From Misgurnus anguillicaudatus (taxonomy: Eukaryota > Chordata > Actinopteri > Cypriniformes > Cobitidae), in the NCBI RefSeq assembly GCF_027580225.2, contig NC_073352.2, positions 3,474,501 through 3,538,500 of the forward strand: DNA of 64,000 nucleotides, read 5' to 3'. Shown one piece after another: positions 32,691-43,748 of the stretch. The translations under genes were made by a program, and so were the position numbers. Position 1 is the first letter of the stretch; each line of letters begins with the position of its first letter. The notes beneath the pieces were generated by a model that saw only the letters and a program-made list of their open reading frames with translations, was not told the origin of the DNA and made no database searches.

Positions 32691-33054
32691 ATAAGTGCAC
32701 GACTTTGCGTAGTTTAAACGTGTCATTTATCCGTCTTGCGTCATTTCTCCCGCTTGCGTTTTAATCACTCGCAAGTCGACAAAAAAGATGGATTAAAAAC
32801 ACCAAATGTAAACGGTAATGCGTCTCTCTTGTCCACTTATAATACAATCCACCAAAGCGCATCTTAATACCAGGTGTAAGAATGTTGTGAAGACACTGCG
32901 TGACTGCCGCCACCTGAACTGAGAGACTGACTCTGACCGAAGTGAAGGGGAATTGGCTGGTGTCACTACAGTGAGTGACTTGGGTCGCCATTAGCAACCA
33001 ATAGGGCCCACTTTGCTGGACAAACAAGTAGTTACATCTTTCAAAAGCATTTAA

Positions 33055-33420
33055 CTCCTTCCCCGCCATTGACGAGTTATCTCGTCAATCTGCAATACCA
33101 CTATTATCTCTTCCGCAACTTATAAAAACCGGAAGTATTGCCCTAGGGCAAACAGCTGTATGTCCGTGTATGTTTTAAAGATCGCTCTGCATCTGATCTC
33201 TATCAAAAGTCCGTCACAAAAATAGAATTATCTCAGCTTTTTGCTCAAAATTTTGTGTTTTTGATGAAACCTACACATATTTGAGAGGTGATAAAAACAG
33301 AACACATGAAGGTAGGATGAAACAGATTTTTTTGTTTAAAAGCAGAGGGTCTGTTCTTTTAATTCATATATTGTAAGTTTATATATTTAAAAAGGATATA
33401 TTTAATTCAGATTCAGCTCG
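33055..33420 (-). repeat. Truncated copy of the 48.84-kb TTAA element
   Basis: ttaactccttccccgccattg at 33051 matches the terminus of the 48.84-kb element in reverse orientation. Internal blocks agataattc..., tttttgctcaaaattttg and ggtaggatgaaac also match. The far end is not clear. Confidence 0.5.
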
Positions 33421-33740
33421 TATTGATAAGGTAGTAAAGATGATATTAACTCCTGTTAGCATTGCATTGCGATCTAATCTTCCAAATATGGTAAGGAGCG
33501 TCACATCTCCGGCTGATGTCAGAGGTATTCAGGCCAATCACAATGTACTGGTTAGCTGTCTAATCTGAGGACACAACGCTTTTCAAATCGATGAGCTTAC
33601 AAAATCAATGCGTTTCATGGAGGCAGGGCATAGAGGAACAACAAAAATGTGGTTTTTGAACCATAAACCACTCAAACACATTGCATTATACCAAATACAC
33701 AAAATAATCTTGTTTTAGTAATGTAAGAGGTGCTCTTTAA

Positions 33741-35475
33741 TGAAGCAATCACTGAGGCTATATGATTTGTCTCTTGCTAAACATATTTAGGAACAGGTTA
33801 ACAAAATGACCACTGTGTATCCAAACACTTTGTAACCTGTGGTTAAAAAACAGGTTAACATAGCTCCTTTAATTAAAACACTTGTCCGTTCACTGAAAGC
33901 TTTTAGCATTTAGCAGTGACCTTATGAATGTGTCCTTGCGTATTTACTGCCATATCATTTCTGTTTCAACCTCAAGCTGAAAGTCCTGAATTGATCTTTT
34001 TAAATGAGAAATTTTGTGGTTTGCACAGAGAGGACAGCCTGACACTTTATTGCACCAAAGAAAATCCATAAATCCAGTTATATTCATTAAAAGAGGCTAC
34101 CTAACCTCTAATCTTTCTTTTTTCACTTGGACGGATACTCTGTCAGGTAAATGTTCTGAAACATCATGTATAAAACAGTGATGCTCTACCATTCATTTTA
34201 AATACAGCAAATCATTGGACCCTGAGGTAAACATTTCACTCTTCCTTCTCACTGTTTTATTGTATCACACAGTTAAACGCCACAATAATGCTACATTTGA
34301 CAAAACTCAAATGTGCTATTTTTCTTTATATCTACCTACCAATTATTTATTAAAGGTAGGATAGTCAGTTTCGTATAGGCTAGTCACAGCATGCGTCAGA
34401 TACGTCACTCGACAGCACCACATATGTCCGCCATTTTGAAACAGTCCAGTTACAGACCACTCACAGTTTTGCAGGAAACCAAGGCATTGCACAGCCTCTG
34501 GCTGTTTTTTGTAAATGTATTAACTTAATATTACAGTTTTTTAAAGTATAGCATCTTTTAATATTGTGTTAGCAAACTCTTTTGTCTTGGTGTATGGTGT
34601 GTTAGTTTAACAATTATAATGTTTGGGTCTACAACATTTGATCAAACATGACGGTTGCAGGCACACAATCAGCTTGCTCTCAAATGTTACCTTAATATTG
34701 TCAGCCGATAAACAAAATCCTTAAACATTTAAATGCAGGAAAAGCAATCTGCATCTTACCAGTTTTAAAGTACCGCACACCTGCCAACACTGGTACCGCC
34801 ATGGACCATTTTAATATGGCGAATGGCTTGTGCATAGCAGCCCATAGAAACAGCCGCTAATCATCGCACCCTCCTTTCAGAGCGATCTCCAAAACACATG
34901 AACTCTGCTTTTAGCTCATTATTAATCCAGACATGTTTCTAAGATGCCTTTATTTTTCTACTATGCTTTATCAGTTGAGGAGGAGCGTGAGCTCGTTGCT
35001 GTTTGCCTTGCATCAATGCGTCCCTGTTTAAAAAGGCAACATCAATTTGTAAGTTGTTATTTCAGAATAAAATAAAGGTCAAAAACTGAATCTTAACTCT
35101 TAACTCTTTTTAATGATGTATAGTTGTTTAATGTAAGTACATTTAAACTAACAGTAACTTAAAAAAAAAAATTAAATAAATAACTTTTCAGGACACCCAC
35201 GTCGTCTTGCAGGTTATCAGTTTTTAATGTCAGAGGTACCCCAGTGTTTTGCCCAGTCATCGTCAGACTGAAGTGAAATCGTCTTCACAGGTAAACTTTC
35301 CTTTTACAGCTTTCTGAGTGCATCATCGGGTACTTAAAGTGCACTTTAGTTCCAAAAAACACACTACTTTACACTACTTACAGACAATTTCATCAAACGC
35401 ATTCGCGTTGCCGCGGTTAGGCGTCTGGCCCGAAGTTAACATTCAGTCTGTGCTTGTTTTATCGGTCTGACTAGT
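33741..35475. other. Non-coding stretch, nothing firmly recognised
   Basis: Repeat-like gccattttgaaac (34432) and a gccatggaccattttaatatggc patch near 34797 suggest an old MITE. No exon was recognised. Confidence 0.35.
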
Positions 35476-35483
35476 GACTAAAC

Positions 35484-36066
35484 CAATGGTCTTCACTATT
35501 TTTTCATGAGAGCCACACTGATAGGTCAGGGTCAATAGGAGAGCCGCCTTTACTGCAAAGTATCAAAAGTTACATCCAGTCATAAATAGTTGCAATGCAA
35601 TAAATACAAGGGCAAATCATTCTTTATTATTTACCAGTCAAATTTGTAACTAAGACAATATGATTTCTAATGACAAAAACAGGATTTTAATGCTAAGCAT
35701 TCTTATAATATGCTTATGCAGTGCCCCCCAAACCACCAGGGGGATACCTTTCTCGTAATTTCATGCGGCGCTGCACAGAACGATTGGCGAGTGACATTAC
35801 TGTGCCACGAGAGCAATTCGAAAGCATAACAAGCAGTCTGATCTCTCGGTACTTTGATGTCATAAGACGATCGTTCTGTGCAAGCGCTGCATGCGATTGA
35901 ACACACTTATCGACGTGCATCCTGATCTAATAGGTATGGTTTTCTAACAAAGTTGCGTCCGGAGCAGAAAAGACAGAAAAAGCCCATGCCTGCATGATCA
36001 TATCACTCTATACTGCCATCCGAGCCACAAACTAAAGCTTGCCGAGCCGCGCAATGAAGAACACTG
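35484..36066. mobile_element. hAT element, 583 bp, duplication GACTAAAC
   Basis: Left end caatggtcttcactatttt, right end cgcaatgaagaacactg. Perfect 8-bp duplications gactaaac lie at 35476-35483 and 36067-36074. Non-autonomous. Confidence 0.85.
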
Positions 36067-36612
36067 GACTAAACTAACATCTGAAACAAATACAAATTTC
36101 AGTTTCCAAAAGACAAGGGGAGATGATGAGCATGGATCTCTGTTGTGCTGAATTGGCAGCCAGGTAAGAATTTATAGATCTGTAACTAAAATTGTATACA
36201 TTCATTTTACACAACTATGATTTAAACTAAGGTCATTTACTGATTAGTTATTCGGCTTGTTATCAAAAATAATCTGCTCTAGAGGACTCTATGTTGTTAT
36301 CAATTCTATGTGAAGCCGTTTGTTTATGTCGTTGCCGCTAAAATTCGCTAAAATTCAACCACACCCCTTGAAAGTCTCATTTGACTGGCTTGCTAAAATA
36401 AGGTAAGTTAAATACTCATTTTGTCTGGGTGAAATTACACAGAAATAAAAAATGAATAGTTAGTTATATCTTCAATCTTCCCTCGAAGCTCCGGGAGTCT
36501 GCTCAGAGAAGCTGTCTATCACAAATGTCAATCATAATGACAAGCCCCCTCTCTATAGCATCAAATTACTCACTAAAATGAAACTTATCACAAAAATGAA
36601 CAATTGAACATA

Positions 36613-37989
36613 CAGTTGAAAGAAAAAGTATGTGAACCCTTTGGGTTTACTTGGATTTCTTCATAAATTGGTCATAAAATGTGTTCTGATCTTCATCTAA
36701 GTCACAACAATAAAAAAACACACACCAGTTTTTAGTTTGCTGTTCTGAAGAAGCGTTGTCTGATGTGAACCATGCCTCGCACAAAAGAGCTCTCAGAAGA
36801 CCTACGATCAAGAATTGTTGACTTACATAAAGCTGGAAAGGGCAACAAAAGTATCTCAAAGCCTGGATGTCCATGTGTCCACGGTAAGACAGATTGTCTA
36901 CAAATGGAGAAAGTTCAGCACTGTTGCTACACTCCCTAGGCGTGGTCGTCCTGTAAAGATGACTGCAAGAGCACAGCGCAGAATACTCAATGAGGTGAAG
37001 AAGAATCCTAGAGTGTCAGCTAAAGACTTACAGAAATCTCTGGCACATGCTAACATTTTTGTTGACAAAACTACAATAAGTAAAACATTAAACAAGAATG
37101 GACTTCATGGGAGGACACCACGGAGGAAGCCATTGCTGCACGTTTGAAATTTGCAAAAGAGCACCTGGATGTTCCACAGCACTACTGGCAAAACATTCTG
37201 TGGACAGATGAAACCAAAATTGAGTTGTTTGGAAAAAACACACAACGCTATGTGTGGAGAACAAAAGGCACAAAACACCAACATCAAAACCTCATCCCAA
37301 CTGTGAAATATGGTTGAGGGGGCATCATGGTTTGGGGCTGCTTTGCTGCCTCAGGCCCTGGACGGATTACTGTCATCGATGGAAAAATTAATTCCAAAGT
37401 TTATCAAGACATTTTGCAGGAAAACTTAAGACCATCTGTCCGCCAACTGAAGCTTAACAGAGGATGGACGATGCAACAGGACAACGACCCAAAGCATAGA
37501 AGTAAATCAACAACAGAATGGCTTCAACAGAAGAAAATACGCCTTCTGGAGTGGCCCAGTCAGAGTCCTGACCTCAACCCGATTGAGATGTGGCATGACG
37601 TCAAGAGAGCTATTCACACCAGACATCCCAAGAATATTGCTGAACTGAAACACTTTTGTAAAGAGGAATGGTCCAAAATTTCTCCTGATCGTTGTGCAGG
37701 TCTGATTTGCAACTATAGGAAACGTTTGGTTGAGGTTATTGCTGCCAAAAGAGGGTCAACCAGTTATTAAACCCAAAGGTTCACATACTTTTTCCACCCT
37801 GCACTATGAATGTTTACATGTTGTATTCAATAAAAACATGAAAACGTATAATGCTTGTGCGGTATTAGTTTAAGCAGACTGTGTTTCTCTATTGTTGTGA
37901 CTTAGATGAAGATCAGAACACATTTTATGACCAATTTATGAAGAAATCCAAGTAAGCCCAAAGGGTTCACATACTTTTTCTTTCAACTG
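36613..37989 (+). mobile_element. Tc1/mariner transposon, 1377 bp, TA-flanked
   Basis: Terminal inverted repeats of about 110 bases start cagttgaaagaaaaagtatg and end with its complement ctttttctttcaactg. TA lies at 36611-36612 and 37990-37991. The terminal motif recurs inside the right arm (aggttcacatactttttcc, about 37779-37797) in the same direction, resembling an IR/DR arrangement. It encloses one broken transposase. Confidence 0.93.
36773..37770 (+). pseudogene. Tc1-like DD34E transposase, disrupted
   Basis: Starts [20 protein letters not shown], a Tc1 paired-like helix-turn-helix, with the second helix-turn-helix at [14 protein letters not shown] and the GRP(V) hook at RRGRPVK. The DDE domain follows: WTDETK (first D), QQDNDPKH (second D), SPDLNPIEM (E). 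Disruptions seen are a frameshift near 36860 (KSIS to SLDVHV), another near 37140 after RRKPLL, and an in-frame TGA at 37315 between TVKYG and GGIMVWG. A residue appears missing after NPIEM, where Tc1 members usually have LW. The protein would normally be about 340 residues. It once cut and pasted the element at TA sites; this copy cannot encode it. Confidence 0.93.
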
Positions 37990-38321
37990 TATATCAGTGT
38001 GATAACATCTACCTTAAAGGACCAAAACCATCTTTCAGAACATTTTATTGGAAATGTAATTTATTTTTTATTTTGACCCAAGTCCTGTTCGTTTGCATGG
38101 AGAGGGTGGGGTTTATGACCTGTACTGCAACCAGCCACCAGGGGGCAATCAAAGAGCCAGCAGCTTCACTATTCAAGATGGATGAGGCATAGACATTATA
38201 TACGTAGACACCTCATGACGTGCTGGAACGCATCAAGTGTCGGCGCCATATTGGATGGGTCTTCTCACTGTACGCTAACACCAGAGTCAATCTGAGTTAA
38301 ACGGAAAGAAAGCAACTACTA

Positions 38322-38640
38322 TGCCCGTATTTTGTGCAGCTTACGGTTGCAATAACCGGTGCAGTATTGATTCCAGATCACATAATTACATTTCACAAGT
38401 AAGATTGAACAATCATTTTGGTTATTTTACGTTATTATTTATAATATTATGTCAATGTTCACTAGGAAGTGGTACTCTCTCTCTCTCATGATCTCACGCA
38501 GTTTTTTCTTCACATTTGAAGGTTTCCCAGTGATACAGGCATGAGGAGGGAAGTTGCTATAAAACGGGAGGGTTTTGTTGTGACAGAGTCGTCAAAGCTC
38601 TTTTGCAAAGAATATAGAAGAACAAGAGGGGAAACTCTGA
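38322..38640 (+). pseudogene. THAP zinc-finger remnant, two exons
   Basis: The first part starts MPVFCAAYGCNNRCSID, the C-x4-C opening of a THAP finger. A frameshift follows, after which ITFHK appears in another frame just before a donor AA|gtaaga (about 38399). The second part, after gaag|G at 38522, reads FPSDTGMRREVAIKREGFVV, then TESSKLFCKEYRR. Splicing restores the Lys codon, giving the HK-FP junction typical of THAP. The invariant Trp after RRE is gone and the final His of the C-x2-H pair is Tyr, so the finger should not bind zinc. THAP fingers bind DNA in P-type transposases and host THAP proteins. Confidence 0.7.
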
Positions 38641-38779
38641 TTCGTTTTTGGCAACAGCCACTAGATGGCGCTTCAGTAGCGTGGCCGCCATTTTGGAATG
38701 AAAATTCTCACAGCCATTTCATTCTCAATTCATTCATATTAAAACTAATTTAATACCTAATTACATAAAATACCTACTT

Positions 38780-39040
38780 ACGTTAAAATTACATAAAAAT
38801 TGTGTACTTTTACTTTTCTTGAGTAAAAGTACTAAAGTACTTTTTAAGTAAAAGTAAAAAAAGTAGATGTTTAATGTACTTAAATATTAAATATAAACCA
38901 AAAACTTGAAATTATGAAATGTAGTAGAGTATAAATTATGATAATATACTTTGGAATATATACGTTTTCTAAAGAAAAACACTGATAAAATACAGATACT
39001 TGAAAATTTACTTTTATGTAGAAAGTAAAATACTTAAGTA
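38780..39040 (-). repeat. Fragment related to the 42.67-kb hAT MITE
   Basis: cttgagtaaaagtactaaag and the ending ttaagtagtgtctgcctc resemble the arms of 42665-43029 (ctcaagtaaaagtacac; aagtattgtccacctctg). It lies inside the P-like element and lacks clean ends. Confidence 0.5.
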
Positions 39041-39254
39041 GTGTCTGCCTCGGTCAATATGCCATACTTAAAGAGCATAATACAAAGTATTTTAGCATGA
39101 AAGCAGTATTTTTCAATGTGTGACAGCGTTCTGTATCATAACTAAATCTCTGCCGCTTACAACAACATCCAAGATGGCGGCCGCACAATACGTCAACTCC
39201 AATAGGCAGCTCAGTCTACGAGGTGTTTGCGTATATAATGTCTATGGGATGAGG

Positions 39255-41449
39255 TACACCCGGTGCAGATGAATCCCAAGAATGTTTTCTGTGTGTGCGC
39301 CCCCTATCGGTGTGGAAGAAGACATCCTGTTTAATAATGAGTTCCAGTTCAGGGAAAGTGATTAAGAAAATAACTATTTATACAATTACCAGTTGATCTG
39401 CCATTTCAGTCAACAAATGATTCCGGAAACACATTAGCATGATTGAGTTTGTCTGAGAAAATAAGTGTTTTGTCTGGGTTGAGGAGAAAGTGGGTGGCAG
39501 GAGGAAATGAAGAATTAGACAGTGCGTAGTACCGAGGGTGAATGGAGACAGGAACACATGACAGATGAAAGTCTGGACAGATCCAGCAGCAACGACAGAT
39601 GTGAGAGGAATATTTCTCTCAGGTTTTCTCTGGCTCTAATCATAACTTAAGTAAGCATCTATTCTGTGAGGTTAAAGCCATTTTGGATTTGTTCTTTCTT
39701 TAGAAAAGTCACAGTTCTTACATGAATATCTGACATGGAAGTTTCTCCTGTTATTGTCTTCAGCATAAGCTTGTCAAAAGGTCATGCTCTGAATAACAAT
39801 GCAGGTAAATAAAAGCGCTCTATGAAGTGACAAAGTAAGTCAAAGTTGAAGTCATTAGTCTAATAGAGTCCTGGTAGGCTTCGACCTGTCTGTGCATAAG
39901 TGATTTTCTCGCTGACAGGAAACGATATATGAGGATGTGAAAACACACCTGAGGCACACATTGACTGTGCCCCTGTTAAAGACGCCAAGTTTGCATATGA
40001 CACACAATACCAAGTACTCATGAGCACCAGTAATGAATGTGTTGACAGGAAGGTCTTGTGATGTGTTGCTATTGAGCTGTGCACTCTTCACTTTATAGAC
40101 TGCAGATTGTAGAAATGTTTGTGGAAATCTGCAGGGATCCTTATATCCCAGAAGAGCATTAACATGGCTCGACTGTCACAGTCAATAAGACACTTACGGG
40201 AATTGCAGAGACTTTAAGTTGAAGGTAACCACTAAAATCTAGGAATTTATAAAGAATGAAATGCTTGTTTATTTGCATGTACTGACTGAATTGTTTAGCA
40301 TCTAATTTGCTACAGGAATTATGCAAATCAGGTAGCCGGGTAATTTGCACAACTTATTTCCTGATTTCGTGGGTGGGTTTTGAGTGCCTGGTTGTGGAGA
40401 ATGACACAAAACTGCCAAACTCTGTTTTTATCTGGAACTGTACAGCATCACTCGGATTCGGACACTGTAAATGCTAAAGGTGTATTCATGAACACTGCAA
40501 ATGTTACTTCTGCCATAACTAGAGGATATAAACCTGGATCTCTTCTGTCTAATATTCAGTGATGTTGAGATGTGACAGGTAAATAGTGCTGAGTTTACAG
40601 TACACACATCATCATAATTATGATGAGATTTAGATAATGTCTCCATTAAACTTTTCTTCATGTAAGCAGAATACAGAATGTGATTAAGTTCATTAGCGTA
40701 GCATCATTATATGTGGTGTTTGTTGATTTAAAATCTCACTAAACTGGCATATAAAGCCGTTTTTACTTGCATCTATTCCACCAAATGTGGTTGGGACGTA
40801 CACAGATGTCGTGCTGGCAGCGCTCTCTACACCTTCATACAGACACAGTGCAAAGACTGCATTGGTCCTGTTCATGCTCAAGAAGCAGCGAGAGATTTCA
40901 GACCAAATATTGGTTGATGCATTACATAAACGAGAATGTTTTGTTCAACTAAAGACTTTAATTTGCATTCTCATGTGCAGCAGCACTGCCATCACATTAC
41001 TATGTTCAGCAAGGTGGCAAATAACCATGGAATATGTTTATGGAAAGTTTTTTTAGATTGTAGGTTTTGTTTTTAACATCTGTGGGCTTATTATAGCTTT
41101 CATTTCATTTGATTATTCTGAGGGCAGCACTGTTGCGATGAAAGCTCGTGAATTTTCCCTTCATCTTTGCTCCAGGTTAAATCATGGTTCATCTTCAGAG
41201 CCATCTGCAAAATGCACACTGCTCCATTTCAAGCAGCGTATGTAATTATCCATTGTATACTGTTTACACTGCCTTGTAGTTCTCTGTTGGGTCAGTTGGA
41301 TCACTGTTTCACCACAAGCGGGGCTGAGTGAGACCACATCGATTAGGTGTTTTAAGTGTGCATTGTACATATATGCTGAAAACACCCCATGCTCCTGAAA
41401 GCATCATTTAATTGAGCCAGGTGTGAAAATGCCTATAGTGTTGTTTTAA
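39255..41449. other. Non-coding stretch, nothing recognised
   Basis: No repeat boundary, exon or RNA gene was recognised. It is among the longest stretches in the right half without a readable transposon and may be unique sequence. Confidence 0.4.
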
Positions 41450-41456
41450 ATTGGAC

Positions 41457-42391
41457 TAGGGATGCTCCAATCAGGATTTTTGCAGGACGATACCAATCAC
41501 CGATTTGTTGTCTTCGTGATCGGCCGATACCAATGCTGATACTGATTTTTCAAGCTGATATGCAAGCTCTTTGATGACTGTAACTGTTAACATTTTTCCT
41601 AGATAAAGTAACACCACAGATGTTGCCTTTCTTATATTACTTGCAGTAATTAGGTATATTATTGTTTTAATAGAGAATCAAATAAATAAGCAGAACAAAT
41701 ATTTCTTTCTGCAAAGGGAAATTTAATATGCCTTTCTGTTAATATCTGTTAAAAGTGATGAAAATTAAACACTTCACAGTCTTTACTGTATGAATTAAAT
41801 ATACAAGCATTCGTATGAAGTACAACAGTTCCTTAGTCAAGAGCAGAGAGTGATTTATTGAGAGATGAATTAGGTTACTGTAACTTTAAGACGTGAGAGA
41901 GATCGCTCTGTTCACGTGCACTGATGACAGGCTGCGGTGTGTGCGCGCGTCGGATGTACGTGGACGAGAGCAGCTGTGAGGAAAATGAAAGTTTAAAGGC
42001 TCAAAACTTTAAAACGCATGCAAATAATAAACGGTCGGCATGAGGATGCAATTGTCCGCGATAGATGTGTGTTGTATACGCTGTTTGATGGGAATGTGAA
42101 GACGCGTCTCGCTGTAAGGCCCGGCGCGTCCTCAAAGAAAATACTCTTATCTCTGCAAAGGCAAAGAGAGAAATCCAAATCTGCAGGTCACACATGAGCA
42201 ACGGGTTATAAAAATGCTCACATTTTGTAAAAATGGTCTCTAACTGCAGCCGCATTCAGGAGCCCTATGATGACAAAAGTAAACAGAAAGATCGGCTTAT
42301 GAGATCGGCAAATTTAGCGAGGACCGATCGAGTCATTTAATGCCGTTATAGGCCGATACCGATCTGCGGCCGATCGATCAGAGCATCCCTA
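41457..42391. mobile_element. hAT-like element, 935 bp
   Basis: Ends tagggatgctccaatcagg and gatcgatcagagcatcccta are inverted. Copies of ggccgatac lie near both ends. Flanks (aattggac, aatcgagg) share only 4 of 8 bases; the element abuts the left end of the P-like element at 42396, which may explain this. Confidence 0.65.
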
Positions 42392-42523
42392 AATCGAGGG
42401 TATGCACATGACGTCACCGTCGGCAAGAGTGACTGCGGTTACGCCCACTGAGTGGCAAAAGATAGAGCGGCAGAATTTGAGTACAGCGTGACATCCGCCA
42501 AAACAGAGTGAAAACCCGTCGAA

Positions 42524-42631
42524 ATGGGAAAAAGCTGTTGTGTGTTAGACTATCTATCGTTTTACAGACTGACAAAAAACACCGAAAGGAGAAATAAATT
42601 GATTGTTCATTCCAACGTCCACAGACCACAG
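42524..42631 (+). pseudogene. Eroded THAP-finger exon
   Basis: 36 codons opening MGKSCCV and continuing LSFYRLTKNTERRNKLIV up to a possible donor cag|gtgggt. In THAP fingers the pattern is MxxxCxxxxC, then a FxRxPxxxxRRxxW block. Here the second Cys region appears deleted and the Trp after RRNK is Leu. Non-functional as a zinc finger. Confidence 0.55.
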
Positions 42632-42664
42632 GTGGGTTGACAAGTTGCTAGGGTCACTATCAAG

Positions 42665-43029
42665 CAGAGGTTTTACTTTCTACTTAAACATATTTTTTCA
42701 AGTATTTTTATTTTATTTGTGTTTTTCTTTGTAAAACATACATGCCAAAGCATATTATCATCATTTTTACTCTATTACATTTCATAAATAATAAGTTTTG
42801 TTTTACATTTAATATTTAAGTACATTAACATACTTTTACTCAAGTAAAAGTACACAATTTTAATGTAATTAGGTATTAAACACATTTTAATATGCAATAT
42901 TAAAGAATACACAGTATGATTATATGCTTTAGAATGTAGTGAAGTAGATTTTTTCCCAATATAAACATCCTAATAAAGTACAGATGCTTGGAAAATGTAA
43001 CTGATGTAACTAAGTATTGTCCACCTCTG
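42665..43029. mobile_element. hAT MITE, 365 bp, duplication CTATCAAG
   Basis: Ends cagaggttttactttctac and aagtattgtccacctctg. Perfect 8-bp duplications ctatcaag lie at 42657-42664 and 43030-43037. Subterminal actcaagtaaaagtac motifs are present. Inserted inside the P-like element. Confidence 0.9.
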
Positions 43030-43748
43030 CTATCAAGTCCAGCTAAATTTAATTTAAGCTGATAATAGTCAGTTTTATAGCATTTTCGCAGCAGCCCCTA
43101 CCAGCCATTTTGTTGCATGTTTGCCACTCAACAGGGCGAGCTCTCGCGTGGTCACGTGGAAAAGTGACGTCAATGCATACCCTCTATTGGACTGTGAGCG
43201 GTTTGTTAATAAAACACAATAAAACATATTTTTCTCTGAATTAAAGCACAAAGTGACACAGAATGGACAGTGAATTTAGTTTACTACCACAAACACTTCA
43301 GGAGTTTTCACACAGTACTTAACTATAGGTTATATTCATTCTTCTCCATGCCCCTATTTAGTGCCTCATGAACCCCATTCACACAGCACTTTGGTCCCGG
43401 AAAATTTCCGTGAAATTGGCAGAGAGGCTTAAAAAAGTAAAGAGGACCTAGTAACATTGCCGTAACATTCACAGAAAACAATGTCGTAAGTGGTGTGCTG
43501 TAGTGAGGACGCACATGCAATGCAACCAGAAGTTATGGTTCAGCTCTTTGACACAGGGATTTAAACGCAGATTAACATTCACAACAAGAAATGTCTGCAA
43601 ACTGGACTGAAGATCAGGGAACTCGTCACTATCCACTCTGAAGCTGAGATCATTCACCAGCATGACAGAACAGCACACGATGCGCTCCTTATGATTTTCT
43701 CATAAACTAAAATGCACATGCATGGTTTCTTAAGAGAGAAATCTAGAT

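Larger units (their letters stand above)
29749..33048 (-). mobile_element. hAT copy related to the 43.75-kb element, split
   Basis: Starts tagggatgggcacgagtac. 29800-30367 is an inverted copy of about 44280-44880, and 32693-33048 of about 43880-44225. The two parts are separated by about 2.3 kb of other repeats. The far terminus is not found, and a TTAA element begins at 33055. Confidence 0.55.
29394..33736. mobile_element. TTAA-type MITE opened up by nested insertions
   Basis: Left terminus agagcacctatgatccg (29394; preceded by gtaa, an eroded ttaa) and right terminus aagaggtgctct (ending 33736, then TTAA) are the two ends of one common fish MITE. Its right arm includes about 33485-33736. 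Between the arms lie about 3.8 kb of later insertions: hAT sequence, the 30.4-kb repeat, the 31.75-kb repeat and a second TTAA element. Confidence 0.5.
38188..39246 (+). mobile_element. P-element-like transposon, 1059 bp, duplication GGATGAGG
   Basis: Inverted ends: catagacattatatacg on the left, cgtatataatgtctatg on the right. Perfect 8-bp duplications ggatgagg lie at 38180-38187 and 39247-39254. It carries a THAP-finger remnant at its 5' end. P elements make 8-bp duplications and encode THAP fingers, which is why P is preferred over hAT. A hAT-related fragment (about 38780-39040) sits inside it. Confidence 0.7.
42396..43185 (+). mobile_element. P-like element with THAP remnant, hAT inserted inside
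   Basis: Left end gagggtatgcacatgacgtc and right end gtgacgtcaatgcataccctct (its reverse complement begins agagggtatgca) form the inverted repeat. The 8-bp sequence attggact follows the right end (43186-43193) and also lies just left of the neighbouring hAT (41450-41457). A THAP-like start lies at 42524, and a small hAT sits inside at 42665-43029. Confidence 0.6.

Noticed and set aside
39255..41449. Hidden first exon of the gene in the repeat-poor stretch
   Set aside because: No open frame with FRMPD-like sequence or WW-domain motif was found; a non-coding 5' exon cannot be excluded by eye.
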